The notes: generated by a model not told the origin, from the letters alone. A stretch of 64,000 bases of DNA from Distichodus sexfasciatus (GCA_032718565.1 JAVGVS010000021.1:1429170-1493169); one strand, 5' to 3'; counted from the stretch's first letter, positions 24,601 through 38,343 are shown. Program-made: numbers and translations.

Positions 24601-27600
24601 TCAGAATGGCACTTGCTCAGCCATACATTGCAGAGCCGCAAGCACGTTTGAGCTAATGTGGAAGAGGGAGGGGAAATTAATGCAGGGGAACATGAGGGTC
24701 CCAACAGCACAGTTAACGTGTTTCAAATGAAGTGAATTTAATTGGAAAAATGCACTGCAGTGATGAACATAAAAAAATAGCTATAATAATCATTCTAAAT
24801 CCTTTTGTTTTCTCCAGACGTCTGCCACATTGCGGTGTTGAAATGTACAAGGTTGCTAATTTCTTCAACACCTACGTCTTTGTCTTTTGCCCATCTCTGT
24901 CCGTGCTCAAATCATTAAACGTCTGTGTTCTATAAAGCCCTACACTCTTGTCTAATTGGAGAGATGTAAATGGCATGTACTCTTTGGGAGAATTTTAACC
25001 CCATGAAACCCGGCTTTGACTCTCACCAAGCTACACCATCCTCTTCTCCTGTTTCTTTGCTCCCAGCGGCCTATAAGCCTGCCCTCCATTGCCATTCATC
25101 CAGTGTTTGAGCACAAGCTTGAGCTAGTTATCATGCTTTAGCGCTGTTAAATTGCAGTACAAGCAAGCGTGGAATACCAATGGACGTAATTCTTTTCACC
25201 TGTGTTGCAACCAGACGCGCATTGGATAAAGCCCAATCCCCCATCACACTGCGATTTGCAGTCTGCCCCAGTGGCAGAGGGCGAGCTTGATGAATTTAAA
25301 AAGTCAAAGCAGACGTTAACATGTGGAATTTGTGGAGTTGAGCTGAAAATGGGCCAAGTACCAAAAAAAGCAGCAAGAGGGGAGGGGAAAAACGCGGGGA
25401 ACGAACTAAATCAACCCCCTTAATTGGCTTGTTAAGACATGAAAGAGCCCGGCTGAGTAGGGTGGCCTTGAAGGAAAAGGATAAAGGGGTGTTACGGAAA
25501 GAATGAAAGAGCAGCAGAAGGGAAGGAGGATAATGGAAGAAGAGAGAGGGGGGAGCGCCAAAGCTGAAGTTAAGTTGACCGACAACTTTGTTTAATTTGA
25601 GTGTTTTTCGCGGAGTGATTGGGCAGACGGCGCCGATGGGAGGGGGGAATGAGATTGTGGCATGCACCAGGGCCGGCTGATGAAGCCATTACGGCTTTCC
25701 CTCGCCAGCACTCAATCATCGTGACACATCAATAGACGCGCTGGATGGTCATTCTTCAAAACGCAAGCAACCCACGTTGTCCACACTGCTAATCGCTCCA
25801 ATCATTCAGTGGGAAGTCGGGAACCTCCTGCCCCTGGAACTCCTCCCTAGTCGTCTCCTTTTAAAGAGAAGAAGCGGGTCTTATCTCCACCTATGAAAGC
25901 ATAGCATGCACGGTTATCATATTGATGCCACACAGTGAGTTTAACCTCTCAAACCCTAAGGGGCCCATATATGACTCTGAAGAAAATATCTCCATATTCC
26001 AAAACCTGCATTTCTTAATCTGCGACATCCATTCCATATGCAGTATTTGCTGAATTCCAACACTAATACCTGACTCAGCTCAGAAAAGCTGAATTTCTTC
26101 ATTGATCATCCAGATTATAATGTTGCTAAACTTCATGATCCATATAACCTGGATAATCAAATGTATTATTGATTAATTTCTGCTTTTGAGACTCACTTTC
26201 TGCAGATTCATTATTATAAAGTTCTCTATTACAGCATTACAGAACTGTTTATTGTAAATTATCTACATTATATTGTAAAACATGAAGCAGACTTTAAGAG
26301 CTTAAATATAAAAATAAATATGAGCTAATTTGGTAATTTAAAAATGTTCTTTTTGGCGCTTGGTTGCTATTTCTCAGCTCTCAGCCCTCCACATTTGAGA
26401 AGCTTAAAATGATAGATTGAGCGTCCACGTGTAGCACTTGCCAAATTTAAGAAAGTGATCCGCGCTGCGCCCATGTGCGTCTCCTCTCTCTTCGCCTGTC
26501 AGCACTGTATTGCAATGCAGCGCTCTCAGCAACACGCTAATCAGGTTAGACTTTGATACCTGCTTTAATATTCCCTTTAAGAGCTTATCATCTCTCTTCC
26601 TGCTCCAAAGCGAGATGCGCTGTTATGCAAATAAATTGTTTCAATTATTATTTTTTATTATTTCATTTTTGGATCCTCAGTAGCACAGCGCCACACCAAA
26701 GCCAATAGGCTGTTGTACCGAGGGTCAGCGGTTCAAAGTTCACCGCCACACGGCTTGAACCCTCTGTAGAAACGAGAGCGGCCGAGTAATAGTCAAGACA
26801 GATTTCTGTTTCTTTGAGGCAGACCCCAGAACTGGGGAGAGTTAGGCATCATGCACGGCTTTGAAGCACCCCACATAACAGGATTCTTTAGCTACACCTC
26901 GGCAGAGGGAAGGGAGGAAGAAAAAAAAAAAGGATGAGAACCCTGGGAATGAACGTATGGGATGGAGTTGCTTTTTGGAGGGCTGCCTCTAGCCACCCAC
27001 TGCAATAATCAAACTAAGCCAACCTGACCCACTTTGCTGCCGGTATCCCGGGCTCGCAGCAAATCACGCTCTCATCCCTCCTTCTATCGCTCTACCTACC
27101 CTTTTTCATGTCTTTGTGCCAGGCTGCCCACTCTCAACCTTGTTTGCCCACTATCGGTCCGCATGCACAAAAAGCACCGAAATCGCCACTGCTGCACCTC
27201 GCGGGACTGTGTGCAAGCTAAAAAGAAAAAAGGCAAGATGGTGTTGGTGGTGATGGGGGGTCAAAGAGAATCGAGCGATGGTATCCGCCCTGTTGGCCTA
27301 TCGGTGTCCCTCTCCCACGGACGGAGGCTGATTTAGCCGGTAAGAGCTCCGAGCAGCTATCCGGCCTGCCTCCCACCCGTCCCTTCCGAGTGTGTATCCC
27401 ACAAGCCCCCTGCCGGCCTGCCCTGCAGTGTTCCACTCCCACCACAGCCGGCAGCTTGAGGAGCATTAGCACTGACAAGAGCTGCTCCATGAGTAATCAC
27501 CAGTGTGGGAAACCTAACGACGCCCATTTCAGGCACTGCCTCTGCAGCTCTGCCATTCGGGCTGCGGCGATCTCTCCACCGGTTCGTCCTCCCCTTTGTT

Positions 27601-27681
27601 TTCATGAAGATAAGCTTGTGTTCCTGTAAAAATGCATGGTGCTGAAGTCAAATTTTGAAGCGGGTGTTGTTGCGCAAGCCA
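24601..27681. other. Unique stretch
   Basis: No gene was recognised. Balanced-composition, repeat-poor blocks lie at 25000-25500, 25640-25900 and 27010-27600, and an AT-rich block at 25930-26350. The open frames at 25296-25667 (minus), 27034-27336 and 27357-27605 have no recognisable domains. Confidence 0.4.
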
Positions 27682-27689
27682 CATTTAGC
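27682..27689 (+). repeat. hAT target-site duplication, left copy
   Basis: CATTTAGC, repeated exactly at 28761-28768. Confidence 0.9.
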
Positions 27690-28760
27690 TAGTGTTGGGG
27701 AAGCTACTTAAAGATGGTAGCTTTTCAAGCTACAAGCTATTTATATAAGTAAAGCTGCAGCTAATCTACTGTTCAAACATAGTAGTAGTAATTACACTAC
27801 CAGCTACAGAGAAAAAGTAGCCATTTCACACCCACAGATTCTTGCTTGGATTTGGTAGTGTGGACTCCATCCTCCGACTCTGTCTTGTAGCTGCCAAGAG
27901 CGCAGTAAGCACGCGCTGCACAGGCACGGTAGCTTATCAGATGCCTCGTCTGTGAATTCAGCACCAATGAGAAACTGTTGAAAATGTTGTTTGTTATGAG
28001 AGAAAAATATTTTTTTGCTTTGTAACAATGTAGCATCTTGCCATGTCACATCACCATTTGTGACCCGATCTGGCGAAAAGAGTTGGAAGTTGTATGTTCT
28101 AATTTTGAGATAAAACTAAAAAGTTTTGAAAATATATTTTTTTCTTTTTCGAGCTTATATGAAAGAAAAGGTCTTCAAAATTCTTTTCTCAAAGTTTCAT
28201 AGTCAAGATAAACTAGCAAAATAATGAACAGTACTAAATGATTACTTAAGTTGACTTACATCTTTCAAATCTTACCAGGAATGTCCAAAATGAACTGTTT
28301 TATCTTGCCGTTTAAACTGAGGATTTCGCTATGTTCCATGTTTCCCCTGAAACGTCCTAATCTCTGCTGTCCAAATATGGTGTATATTATGTTTTTTTAA
28401 TAACTCAGAATGCCTTTAACTTATAAAAACTGCACACATACTGTCAGAATCACAAGACTTTGAACTTAATGGATATTATATTGATTCCTTTGTGTGTGAA
28501 ATTATTTGTGAGTTATTCCGTTTTTCAGTTGGAAAACAACTGGCGGGGGACCATAATTCAATGACTTTGACCAAGATATCATTTTAAAACTTATTTTCTC
28601 ATCTTTCCAATGATACCAAAACCACAATTCGGCTCACTGTGACTCACTTTGCCTATTAGATCTATTTAGAGCATCATTTGTGCTTTACTGCTTAAAAACT
28701 GCTAAAAATGTGGTAAAGTTAGTATTGTTGCTACTTCTTTTTAGCTACTCCACAACACTG
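27690..28760. mobile_element. hAT-type non-autonomous DNA transposon
   Basis: 1,071 bp. The left end reads TAGTGTTGGGGAAGCTACTT. The reverse complement of the right end reads CAGTGTTGTGGAGTAGCT, so both share the AGTGTTG terminus typical of this fish hAT group. A perfect 8-bp target duplication CATTTAGC flanks it (27682-27689, 28761-28768). The left 110 bp are rich in AGCTAC phrases like those at 59502-61119. The middle (about 28060-28690) looks like a different repeat, and part of it (28391-28519) has a second copy at 32231-32351. It may therefore contain a nested insertion. No transposase frame was found. Confidence 0.88.
28391..28519 (+). repeat. Dispersed repeat, copy A (inside hAT)
   Basis: Aligns along its length with 32231-32351 in the same orientation. 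It shares TTTTTAATAACTCA, GTCAGAATCAC, ATTATATTGATTC and GTGAAATTATTTGTGAGT. By eye, identity is roughly three quarters or better. Homology fades at both ends. Confidence 0.7.
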
Positions 28761-28768
28761 CATTTAGC
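28761..28768 (+). repeat. hAT target-site duplication, right copy
   Basis: CATTTAGC, identical to 27682-27689. Confidence 0.9.
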
Positions 28769-31404
28769 CGTTACTGTAGAAGATCTTTTGACCCAGATGA
28801 TATAATGCAAAGCCTTGTTGAGAATTTGGAGCCTGCTCCATTTATGCAGTGCTGAACATTCGACACGACCCCTCCTTAATGTATTAATGATAATGCTCGC
28901 AGACCGTCTGCGTCCGTCTGCCTCTCTCAGCCGAATGCCTTTTCTTTCAGGCTAAAGCTCAGATTAAAGTGTAATATCACTACATCTGACTCTCCTGAAG
29001 AACCTTTCCGCTCCCATAGGAGTAGACTGAGAATAACAGTACTGGAAAATGCTGTAGGTTAAACTGATTGTCTCAGAGATTCAATAAGTGGTACATCATT
29101 GAGCAATCTCCCTTCCATATCGCTGTTCTTTACTCTGACCGACTCCGTCTCCTTCTCTGTCCCATGCCTGTTAAACAATGAAACAGAGGGACTGCCCTAG
29201 ACTTTATGAACATAAAGCAAGTTAGCAAAGGCTATTGTTTCAAAATCTTGGTACTGCAGCTGTCAGGAAAAGCAAATCAAAACTGTGAACGACCTTTTTT
29301 TCCCTCACCGTTCCTGCACGACTGTGAACAATGGAATCATTTGTTCTTTTTTCACTGCCTGTGCTGTCAGCTGCTCTCTAGTAAATAATTCATTTTTGCC
29401 CTGTAATGGTCACAAAGATACCAAGCCACTGAGATTTTTTTTTTTTTTGTGGTTTTAAAGTTACATCTTTTTCGCTTCCCAATGAAACAGGTTTTACTCT
29501 TACAAAGACCAAATAAAATCTAATGAGGGCTGTTGTTAAAGAAAAGGGGGGGAAAAATCATCTCAAAAATGTTGCTAATTACTTTGTGACCTAACATGAA
29601 ATATTTCGGGACAAGAAGAGATGAAAACAGCTCCCTGCTGGGCTCCATGCGCTGCTTAAGCTCTTCTGCTTCTTTCATCCATTTTCATCCTCCTCCTCCT
29701 CTTCCTCCCATTTTCTTTGTTTCTCCCTTTTCCTGTTCATATTTATATAGCATTTTCAGTCTCGTTCTTATGACTTCGGTCTATATAAGCTTAACGGTTA
29801 AACGGAAGGACAAATTTTTCACGTTATGCTGTTATTGCACAGAGCGAACTCCCTTTAAACAGCCGCTTCTGTAAACACATATTTACAAGTCTGAATAGCC
29901 ATCAAGGTCTGCCTTCATGCTTGCATCATTAAAGTCATGAACATCCTTTTAAATATCAAGAGATAGCCTTTTAAACATTTTTGAGCATTCCTGTCAGATG
30001 CTGAATTAATGAATTATTAACTAAACGCTGTTACTGAGAAACAAATAGCTCTAGTATGCAGTGGGAAGCTGTTTTCCTGCGCCAGGAATAGGATTCAGTC
30101 TTTTAGAAAACTGTGTGTTTGAATTCCCCACTCTCTGGAGGAAGGCCAGAGAGAGGGATCTGGCAGGCACGAGTGAGGCGCTATTGTTATTGATCGTCTG
30201 TTGAATATGAACTCAGTCTTACACTCAGATATTTGAAAAAGGGAGACTTTGCCACATTGATTAGCATGCTAACTTATATTAACATGCTGGCTATAATATA
30301 AAGCCCCATGGATTAGGCTTCTGGAAGTTCACTGCTTGTACGGTGCAGAAATCAGACCAATAAGTGCACAAGAGTACTGCAGAACAAAGATCAGCATGAG
30401 GTGCTGTGTTCAAAAACATTTAGCATTCGCTGACTGTCGGTGGCCATTATCTAAAATGCACCCCTCCGCTTCTCATCTCCTATCATCTCTCTCGTGCATC
30501 TGCTCGCGTTACCGCATCACACAACTTCTGTCACCGAATAAAGAGCTCATCCCAGCTTCTGTCATAGCCCGAGGAGTTATGGCCAGCCACATTCAGCTCT
30601 GTCCGTGACTTGTGCATGCACGCCATTGCTTTCCGTGCTTTATCACTTCTCCGTTCTTCTTGCCTGTTTTGGCAACACATTCTAAATCAGATGATGAGAG
30701 TGTTAATGTGCAGCAATTACTGGGAAGAACGTTAAGGGACACACTTGTAGAAGTCTGTGCCGAGTGCAAGGCTGAGTTTTACACAAAATACAGACCTGCA
30801 TTTTATCGAGAAAATTAAACATTTCCTTCATGCTTCCTTACTTCCCTTGTAGTTTTATGGTAGTATTATTTATAGTTGAATTTGGATATATTCTCAATAC
30901 ATCCATCACATTAATTGTTAGGAAAATCATTTTGCTCTCATATCGCCTACAGGAAAACAACTAGGCCTGGCGAAGTACATTTTGGCAGCTCACTAGCTTA
31001 AGCTGATTCATGAAAACCCATTTTTAATTGTGGCCATCCTAAACTGTGTTTTGGATGCCTTCAATCTTCTTTTGAAAGGAAACCAGCAATTTAATCTGTG
31101 ATTTGAACTTTTCACCCTCGTGGCCAGTAACAAACCAGCAGTAACCATGAAGGAAATCGTGAACCAGTTTAAAATCTGTGCTGGTCTTTAACAGAGCTCG
31201 CTACATGGACTTTGGAAGAAAGTTTGAATCATAGAAGAGGATGATCTGATTGCACCGTGTGCTCTGTCGCACCTTCCCAGTTTGGAAGACGAATGCCCTG
31301 TGTTGATGTTGCATTATTTGGACAGAGTGATGAAGGAGGCTGTGACCCGGAGAGACCAGAGTAAAATATAAGTGAGTGATTCTTGCTTCAGGAGGCAGAA
31401 AGAA
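28769..31404. other. Unique non-coding stretch
   Basis: No gene, RNA or mobile element was recognised. There is a T-run near 29434 and a small CCTCCT/CTTCCT pyrimidine patch near 29690-29730. The open frames have no identifiable domain. Confidence 0.45.
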
Positions 31405-31427
31405 AGAGAGAGAGAGAGAGAGAGAGA
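31405..31427 (+). repeat. (AG)n microsatellite
   Basis: Eleven or so AG units after AGAAAGAA. It explains the Arg/Glu run in the open frame at 31383-31619. Confidence 0.9.
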
Positions 31428-31619
31428 CAGTATGTGGATGGCAATGGCAGCTTGGACTTGAGAAACAGCTCGTTCCATTTCAACCTTTTTGCCAATTTTC
31501 TCATCCTTTCTGACTCATCTGAAGCATTATCCCCCTTTCAGCACAGAATCATTTTTAGCACTTTGGCACAATGCGTGACATTAACCTGTAATGGGGCAGC
31601 GGCCGTCGCTCCATTCTAA

Positions 31620-32110
31620 TTCGCTGGCCGGAGCTTGAGGGCTGCTGATATTCATCAGTCAGGCAGTGCCCCCATCATCCCACTGCCTGCTGCCTCTCTC
31701 TCTGATTATTGTTGACCAGCAAAACACTTGACCTGCAAACAGCAGCACTATGAGAGTAATCTACCTTGACATCTTTGTATCTAATGGCAGAGCAGGATCG
31801 ATGGCCCCCACGCGCCCTGTGGCACAGCAGCCCGATTCGCCACCGCCACTGCTGGCCCGATATGCCTAGACAAGGGCTTAGTTAATCGCTCGCATTCAGG
31901 AACCTCTCGCGTCCCTGGGGATGTCTGGTGGCCGCTGCTCGTGTGCTAGCGGCAAAAGAGGGTCAGGAAAAATTGTCAGCCATTTGACACCTTTCAAATG
32001 ATCTGGCTCTCTGAGTGCTGCCAATGACTGGGATGGATTGTGTTTGTTAGCTGCCAGCTGTAATTATTAGAAGATATTCTATACATGCATAAACCCAGAC
32101 TTCTATATAT
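31620..32110. promoter_or_regulatory. Candidate conserved non-coding element
   Basis: About 490 bp free of dispersed repeats. It has balanced base composition and recognisable binding-site-like words: CTGATATTCATCAG (an imperfect palindrome), TTAGTTAATCGC, TTTGACACCTTTCAAATGATC and CAGCTGTAATTATTAG. No open frame of interest crosses it. The block reads like an ancient enhancer, but I could not compare it with other genomes. Confidence 0.35.
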
Positions 32111-32230
32111 TGCTGCTCAAGCGTTAGTTTTAATGAGTGCTATTGATAATAACAAATTATTAAATGCTTACACAGTGTGAGACAAAAGTCAAAGACAGTC
32201 TCCTTTAACCTTTTCAGCCTGTTATTAATT

Positions 32231-32351
32231 TGTTTTTAATAACTCAAAATAATAACTTACAGAAAGCACACACACCGTCAGAATCACCAGAATTTATATT
32301 ACGGACATTATATTGATTCATCTGTATGTGAAATTATTTGTGAGTAATTCC
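32231..32351 (+). repeat. Dispersed repeat, copy B
   Basis: Relative of 28391-28519, in the same orientation. It lies outside any hAT element that I can delimit, so the repeat is an independent family and not just part of the hAT at 27690. Confidence 0.7.
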
Positions 32352-35300
32352 CTGCACAAAATTGAAGTAATTGCGTAAAAACACAATTGATGTAAACACA
32401 CGCGCTGTTTGTGGAGCGTGTGCACCTCTCACAGGGAAGTCCAACATTTACTAAAACAGTCCAGTTCAGTCAAATCTTCCCCTTTATTATATTCTTATTA
32501 TATAAATACAAAAACAACCTGCGTTCTACTCACAGTTCAGCCATTTACTTGATATTTATTTATTCCTGACAAGTGTCCACTGTGTTATTGTGCTGCGGGT
32601 CTCATATGGAAAACACTCATGGCAAAAATGTTGCTTTCTCCCAGAAATGACTCAAAATTGAGTTATAGGCCAAAATGAGCCCAAATGCTCAAAAATAGCC
32701 AAATTTCAGTATTTCTTCATTTCCAGTTAATCAGAAAACATTTTTTCCATTCTATAATATTAGAGAGTAAAAAATAAACAATAGAAAAATGCATTATTGC
32801 TATTGTTTTTTTTTATTTGTTATCAAATAACTTTATTTTATATCCAGATGGATACCAAATGGATAAAGAAGTGGCACAAATGTTATTTTTTTTCATATTA
32901 TTAAACCATGGAATGTCTCTGCATATTAAAACTCAGTGAGGTAATAAAACAGCCGCAGTTCTTACTATTGCTATAGTTATATCTATAGTGCCAGCAGTTT
33001 TGTACTACATAAAGCTAAAGAAAAGTAAAACATTCTACAGGCGCATGTCAGTTTTTGTAAAAAATAGACTGATTTCAGGACTGTGTCAGCATTTACACAT
33101 CAAACTTGAGTACAAGTAGTGCAATATGTTCTGAACACGACAACATAAGGCATGTATGGCTAACTTCTACACACACGCTAGAAGAAGCCTAAAAACAAAG
33201 GTATAGAAAAACACCCCAAATTTTCTCAGGGCAGTAACGGTTCATTTTAATACCTCTAATATTATTTTAAATTGATCTGATCGGTGTCATTTTGCTTAAG
33301 ACCAGTGTTTATGTCATTTTCATTTCAAAACAGATCTGTAGATCCAGAGTCTTAGAAACAGTTTTAAACTCACCCAGTGTATTTTGTCATTAGATAAAGA
33401 AAACATTGTGACATTTCTTTGCGATTGCATGAATTTATGATGTTTATTGAATTGTATTGGAGTCTATTCTCACAAAAATAAGCTATTAAAATTGAAATGC
33501 CTGTAATGCCTGGTTAGAACATGTATCGACTAGTACAAATGTCACAGCATGTGCTTATGAACAGGCCAATGCTATTGCTTGGAATAAAGCAATTAGTGGA
33601 TTTCGGACAGGTGCTTCAGTGAGTAGGGCAGTATTTCATCAGGGTGCAGACGATAGGTCCACAGTTGGTAGAAAAGTTCAATGTATTGACGTGGCGCGCA
33701 GACAAGGCTTCTCAGGAAAAGTGGTGCGTCAGCTGCAGGTTTGATGTCCAGGCTCTTGCCCAAGGGGAGGCAGGTTGGCACCCAGAGATATTGACATGGG
33801 GACAGATCATTAGCTCTCTCTCTGTCCCACCTTCCCTCTGTACCATGTTTCATTTAAGGTGCCAGTCTTCTGTTAAGGTGCCAGAAGCCTCCACTGTTAT
33901 GCTTAACAGGCAAGGAGAGTGGTATCCTACACTCCTCTCTCCCTTCTTCTCTCACCCTGAGCATAGGTCTATTTATTTATATAGCCATTATTTCATGGTT
34001 TGACATAAGAAACCGTGATTCTAATGGTCTTCTGGCATATCTGTAGGCACATGAAATATGTTATATGTGAGTAAAAATAAGTTACTCGGTGGAAACTTAG
34101 TTTATTGATTTTGAGTTGGTAGTCTAGCTAAAAAATGCCTGTACTCAGCAGAGGTTTACTGGTGTGTAATGATGGTACAGTAACTTGAGAAGACATACAG
34201 TAGAGGTGGAAAACTTTAGGCAGAATTTGCAAAACTGTCAAGCCCACTGCCTGCCTGGGAAATGTATAGATACTGATATTGTTAATGGGTGTGGAGAACA
34301 AATAAACATTTTTTTTTTCACCTCAGAGGAGGTGATATAATATAATATATATGTCCATCCAGAAATGAGAACTTGAGACATCCCTTTTCTATTTTCATAA
34401 CATAATGTTTCTGCAGTAAACACTGATAAGTAAGTCTTGAAATATAGTATGACTAATGGCAAAGCAATGAGGTAACTTTTGGCAACAGAATGCAATAAAA
34501 TGGAGCTTGAAGAAATCAAATTAATAAGAATTTGCAGCAAGTGCCAAACCAAAAAAAAAGACTTTTTCCTGCAAATAAACTTGGAGCAAATATTATTGGC
34601 CAGGCATTTTCGGAGAAGTACACACTTATTGAGTGACTGTAACTTATCGCTTTCAACTTCTGGTTCCCGTGTATCATTTATCATGATTGAAACCTGGTAT
34701 TACACACCCTCTCTTGTGGCAGTGTGAGCTCTCGTCCTTCAGACCAACCTTTGCAATCTACTCTTCATTCAGGTGACTTTTCTCCACAGGCTCATTAAGC
34801 CAAGATGTAGTCCTCCACCACTGAGAATGGGACATCTGTCACTTTACATTTAACCAGAAGATCCTCACTGCACGGACAAACAATCCATCCTTATTTACCC
34901 AACACAATTGCAATTGGATTGGATTTTTGTATATGGAACCATGCGCCTTTCAATTTGAATCAGAACATTAAATAGTGCCTCCCCTCCACCTCCCTCCTTA
35001 CACTGGCTTTGGAAGTTGTGAAAGGGAATTTGTTTGGGTGAAGTGTGTGACCTTGTGCTTGCAATGAATCGCACGTGATGGCAAGGGGAGGTTTAGTGAA
35101 TTCAATTGACCTCTTTGGATCACTAAGGATGTGCTCATCATCATGTCAACAGCTGAATTTATAAGAGGTGGATGGTTCTGCATTTTTATATCTACGCAGC
35201 GACTATAGTGGGGCTTTTACAGTATCTTCAACCTTGTCTGAATGTAAATGGGATTGGCGATAACCCTGCTGACCCTCGAGCATGGAGGCTTGAATGCATT

Positions 35301-37771
35301 ATTAAAAGCAGCACACCTTGACTTGTTTGCATCATCTTCTTTCCTGCTTTGTGACAATGAACTACCACATTAGCATGTCAAATCAGCTGGGAATGTACCA
35401 TATCGACTTGTTTCAGGTTTTTTGTATTATTATCGCTTTTCAGGTCAGGGTCTGTCTGCTTTAAAATGCAAATCCCAATTTAAACATAGATGAATTATGT
35501 GGGTGTACAAATAGGCGAGTGACAAGTCGTCTGGCTGATTGATCCTGCACACGTGTAGGCCAGCCTTGTTAAGGGGCGTAATGCCCCCCCCATGTCTGAA
35601 AGCCCACCTCTAACCCTGTCTGAACCTGTTATAAAGATTCTACTCCCACTATGTAAATCTGAATGATGCTGTCCCAGGCTTAAAAACAAGCACACTGTTG
35701 TTCGGCAAAGTAAAGCTAGAAGGATGGATCGCCTCAATACCAAAGGCAAGCCGGATGGAACGGCAGCAAATAAATAACCAATGACAGGGAAAGAAAATAT
35801 TAATATCTATAAGAGTTTTGTCGTCTTCTGGCCTTGCATGGCTTCCCCCGTGCATATGTTATTTACCACTTGTAACTAGCGAGGCGGTGCCGTCCCCCCC
35901 TTTGTTAATTCTGTCAGGCTGATATTTTAATAAATCATGTCTGACAGTCCTGGAATTGGCACATCACTTTTTAAGGCATGACGCCTCCAAGCTAGCAGGC
36001 TGACTGATATCGTTTGGTTGATGTTTGAAGGAGTGCCTGGTGAAGGAGTGAGCAATATTGGGACCCAAAAAAATCCTGTCCAGTAAGGCAGCTTGCACTG
36101 GCAGGGTGGTGACAGTGCCCGGCGTTTTCATTGTGTTTGAATGATGGACTCTGGGATTCTTTTCTGCTGCCAGCAAACATTACTACCTCCACCCTTCAGT
36201 TAGGAATAGTAATGCCTCCCATTTGTGTCCATAATGTTCATGCTAACGATTAATGCTTTGCTGCAGATGGCTAAATAGCGGCTTCTTTTATCTTCGGTAT
36301 TATCACACATTTAAAATAGTAGGAATGTCTCCAGACTTCTTTTTCGCTCTCTCTCTCTCATTGCCAGAAAGCCCAGAAAGTGCAGAATTAGCACAGTCTC
36401 GAGTTTACTCTTCCAATCCATCATGAATTATTCCCTAAGATGGGGGGAGGGGGGTAGCAGAAGTTGCCAGATGGCTCAATATATTCCTCTGCACTGATGT
36501 TTCACCTTGACAGTGGTAGATATTCTTTGGTCGGTACGTAGCTTACCCACTCGCGTGATTCTGGAGTGCTTTGTAATAGTGAGCTGCCTCTGCCAGACAT
36601 ATCATTTTCGAGTCTGGCCAACTGTCGGAATCTTAGCAAAAGACCAAAGGTGCATTCAAATTGCTGCTTGTTTTCAGAGCGTCCTCATCGGCTTGTGCTT
36701 TGAGCTTCTTGTCGGCTGAATGCGAATGCGAATTACTCTTCCTCCCAGAGATATGTAAGCGATTTAAATGTCCAGGGCTAATGACCCAGCTGACACCATA
36801 ACAGTCCGAAGCCAGAACAGATGCCCAAGAGTCTTCTGCCTTATGCTGCTTTCGTAATAGTGCTTTGTTGCTCTGTTTTTCTCCCCCTAGTCTGCCAAGC
36901 CGGCGTGTTTTTATCCAAAGGTTTATTTTCAGGTTGTCGTAAAAAATTCCAATCATTAGGTAGTCTTTACGTAACTTATGTTAAGAAAAGAATCCCTGTT
37001 TAATAGACGCTGCACTTTCACCTCTGCCACATTTGGATGGGAAAAAGTCAAAGTTCAAGTCCCAGGCACCGGAGGCTACGCCGGTGCTTCTCTATCAAGA
37101 GCAGAGCGAATTGTGCCTCTGCGAGTCCACGTTGCCCGGTTGCCATGGAAACTACATTGACAAAACAGCACTAAATGAGTAATGCCCCCATATGCTTTTT
37201 TGTGGTATTGAAGAAAAATATTTTAATTGCTCAGAATTAAGAAAAGGAGAAGACAAAGTCCTAGCTCCCTCCTCTGTAAACTTTTCTCTCTTTTTTTGCC
37301 ATCCATAAAGCTGAGCATGATGAAAGACCATCTGTCAGGGCTTAGTCCCTTGCTTTTCCTTCCCAGCTTTCTGGTCTCTCTCTCTCTTTTTTTATGCTGA
37401 TTTCCTTCGCTGATTGGGTGTTTTGACTTATGGAAATTAGCCTGTCTTAATTAATAAGAATGCTCCCACCTAGCTCATCAGCGAGTGGCGGAACGTCGGC
37501 CCGGCCCTCACCATTAGGCAGGACATGCATTATGCTCCCAGCCAAATTAGAGTGATTTCATTTGCTCCCGTCCTCATCACTTACATAAAGATCCCCGCGC
37601 TCCTGGCAGAAGTGTTGGTTGCGGTGTGGGATTCGGAACAGTGGCAAGAAAACAAACCAGCCAAACCACACTGACAACCAAATCGAAACCCTCACAGAGG
37701 AGACATTTTCCACTGCATGTGTCTCAGCGAGGTGGTTCTATTTTGGGCAGTGCCTGTGGTGTGTGAATTTC
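32352..37771. other. Unique stretch, AT-rich then mixed
   Basis: No gene. 32360-33600 is AT-rich and may hold more of the copy-B repeat family. 33600-38000 is mostly unique, with repeat-poor blocks at 33640-33900, 34740-35300, 35890-36180 and 37420-37620. A double G-run (G6-A-G6) lies at about 36442-36455. The 148-residue minus-strand frame at 34238-34684 has no recognisable domain. Confidence 0.4.
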
Positions 37772-37831
37772 AGTGTGTGTGTGTATGTCAGCGTGTGTGT
37801 GTGTGTAAGAGAGAAAGAGAGAGAGAGAGAC
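37772..37831 (+). repeat. (GT)n then (GA)n microsatellite
   Basis: Two GT runs and then a GA run. Confidence 0.88.
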
Positions 37832-37903
37832 AGGGACTGAGTATGCTGGTTGTTCGTGAATTATAATACAGTTTAGGAGCCCAGTAAGTTACCCACTTGT
37901 TTT

Positions 37904-37930
37904 CCCTCTCTCTCTCCCTCTCTCCCTCTC
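37904..37930 (+). repeat. (CT)n / CCCTCT run
   Basis: Pyrimidine-only, about 27 bp. It sits roughly 75 bp after the preceding GA run, giving a mirror-like pair of purine and pyrimidine tracts. Confidence 0.8.
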
Positions 37931-38343
37931 TTGCACATACACAAACACACATATTAAAATGCTTTATTCGGACTGTTAAAAATCAACTTAACTCTTCTAA
38001 TCAGACTACACCTGGCAACACACACCCACACATTGAGGGGGTTTGGTGTGGAGTGTGTGGGAGATGCCGGCCTGGTGTTTGGGACAGAGGCGGGCGGGAG
38101 GAAGGCTGGGCAGGAGCCTGGGTCGAGGCGAGTGATTCCTTGGCGGCTGATGAATGGTGGCACTGATGGGTCATTTGTCCCGGTGATGGAGTTAGCCACT
38201 GCCCTTTGGGAGGAAGAATAAAATAAAGAAAGCCTGAGCCAAGCGTGACGGATCGCCCGACGGTAACAGAATAAGTGGCTACCGTGCACACTGCTGCCGG
38301 AGCCGACCTTCCTCTAATTGGACATGCTCAGGGAGCAGGGGGA

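Noticed and set aside
34238..34684. 148-residue minus-strand open frame, Leu/Ile/Ser-rich
   Set aside because: Looks membrane-like only because the DNA is T/A-rich. It has no family resemblance and no start context.
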